From Bdellovibrionaceae bacterium UBA2466 (GTDB lineage Bacteria; Bdellovibrionota; FAC87; UBA2466), in contig DDPO01000045.1 of the NCBI GenBank assembly GCA_002342225.1, positions 1 to 12,980 on the forward strand: DNA of 12,980 bases, read 5' to 3'. The translations under genes and the position numbers were made by a program. Positions 12,907 through 12,980 of the stretch are shown here, in pieces (the stretch's first letter is position 1; each line of letters starts with the position of its first letter). The notes under the pieces are model-generated. The model was not told the DNA's origin, did not search any database, and saw only the letters and a list, made by a program, of their open reading frames with translations.

Positions 12907-12980
12907 TCAAGGATCACAAACATCTAAGTTGTCGCACTCACCCTGAAAATAAGAGTCGCAACCGAGCTTGGTTTTATATC
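12907..12980 (-). CDS. Possible C-terminal fragment of a Cys-rich protein, truncated by the window edge
   Basis: On the - strand the edge sequence is open in one frame for 23 codons before a TGA at 12909-12907. The peptide ends in GCDSYFQGECDNLDVCDP, with three cysteines and several acidic residues, which looks like a real extracytoplasmic C-terminus. Such short open stretches are common by chance, so this is tentative. If real, the gene converges on the antitoxin gene with almost no gap. Confidence 0.3.
   Translation of the reverse strand, partial: YKTKLGCDSYFQGECDNLDVCDP

Noticed and set aside
1..12980. CRISPR arrays, insertion sequences, rRNA genes or complete tRNA genes
   Set aside because: I saw no regularly spaced repeats, transposase-like frames, terminal inverted repeats, or intact cloverleaf-capable sequence on either strand.

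Overview
The window reads as compact chromosomal DNA of a Gram-negative bacterium: signal peptides, a TolC-type outer-membrane channel and a periplasmic adaptor are all present. Base composition is moderately A+T-leaning and genes are packed with very short gaps. The mix of a Dab bicarbonate system, an NhaR-like LysR regulator, a TolC/HlyD/ABC operon and small Cys-containing secreted proteins is compatible with Bdellovibrionota or a similar deltaproteobacterial-type lineage. That placement is an impression from gene style, not a demonstrated assignment.

Left edge (1-454, + strand): the C-terminal end of a UspA-type universal stress protein, followed one base later by a small DUF5335-family protein. 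This pair runs convergently into the dab operon with only 6 bases between the stop codons.

Centre-left (461-4752, - strand): dabB then dabA, the two subunits of the DAC/Dab energy-coupled inorganic carbon (bicarbonate/CO2) accumulation system. All four expected zinc and active-site ligands of DabA are visible. The 117 bp upstream of dabB holds a TATAAA box, an imperfect direct repeat ending in AATAGAT and a 13-bp palindrome. Nothing in the window encodes RuBisCO or carboxysome parts, so the pump probably feeds anaplerotic carboxylation or pH/CO2 homeostasis (inference).

Centre (4870-8986, - strand): a tightly coupled ABC transporter - HlyD-type adaptor - TolC-type channel operon (TAATG and ATGA junctions), a type I secretion-like tripartite exporter. 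Its ATPase has a degenerate signature motif and no Q-loop glutamine. No obvious substrate gene is adjacent.

Centre-right (9207-11379, + strand): divergently from the exporter, an NhaR-like LysR regulator, a short HPF/RaiA-type ribosome hibernation factor with a possible SD-sequestering leader hairpin, then two small exported Cys-containing proteins of unknown function. A motif related to the dab repeat lies over the candidate LysR promoter, suggesting (not proving) that the LysR protein controls dabBA and itself.

Right edge (11376-12980): a class I SAM methyltransferase on the - strand, whose stop codon overlaps the last exported protein in a shared TTAA. A gene-poor 268-bp gap follows; it carries what looks like a decayed 3' end of tRNA-Pro (possible integration scar). 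Next is a two-gene module resembling the TumE-like (DUF6516) toxin with an HVO_A0114-type winged-helix partner. A perfect 14-bp palindrome sits one base upstream of the toxin start. A Cys-rich C-terminal fragment on the - strand may enter from the right edge.
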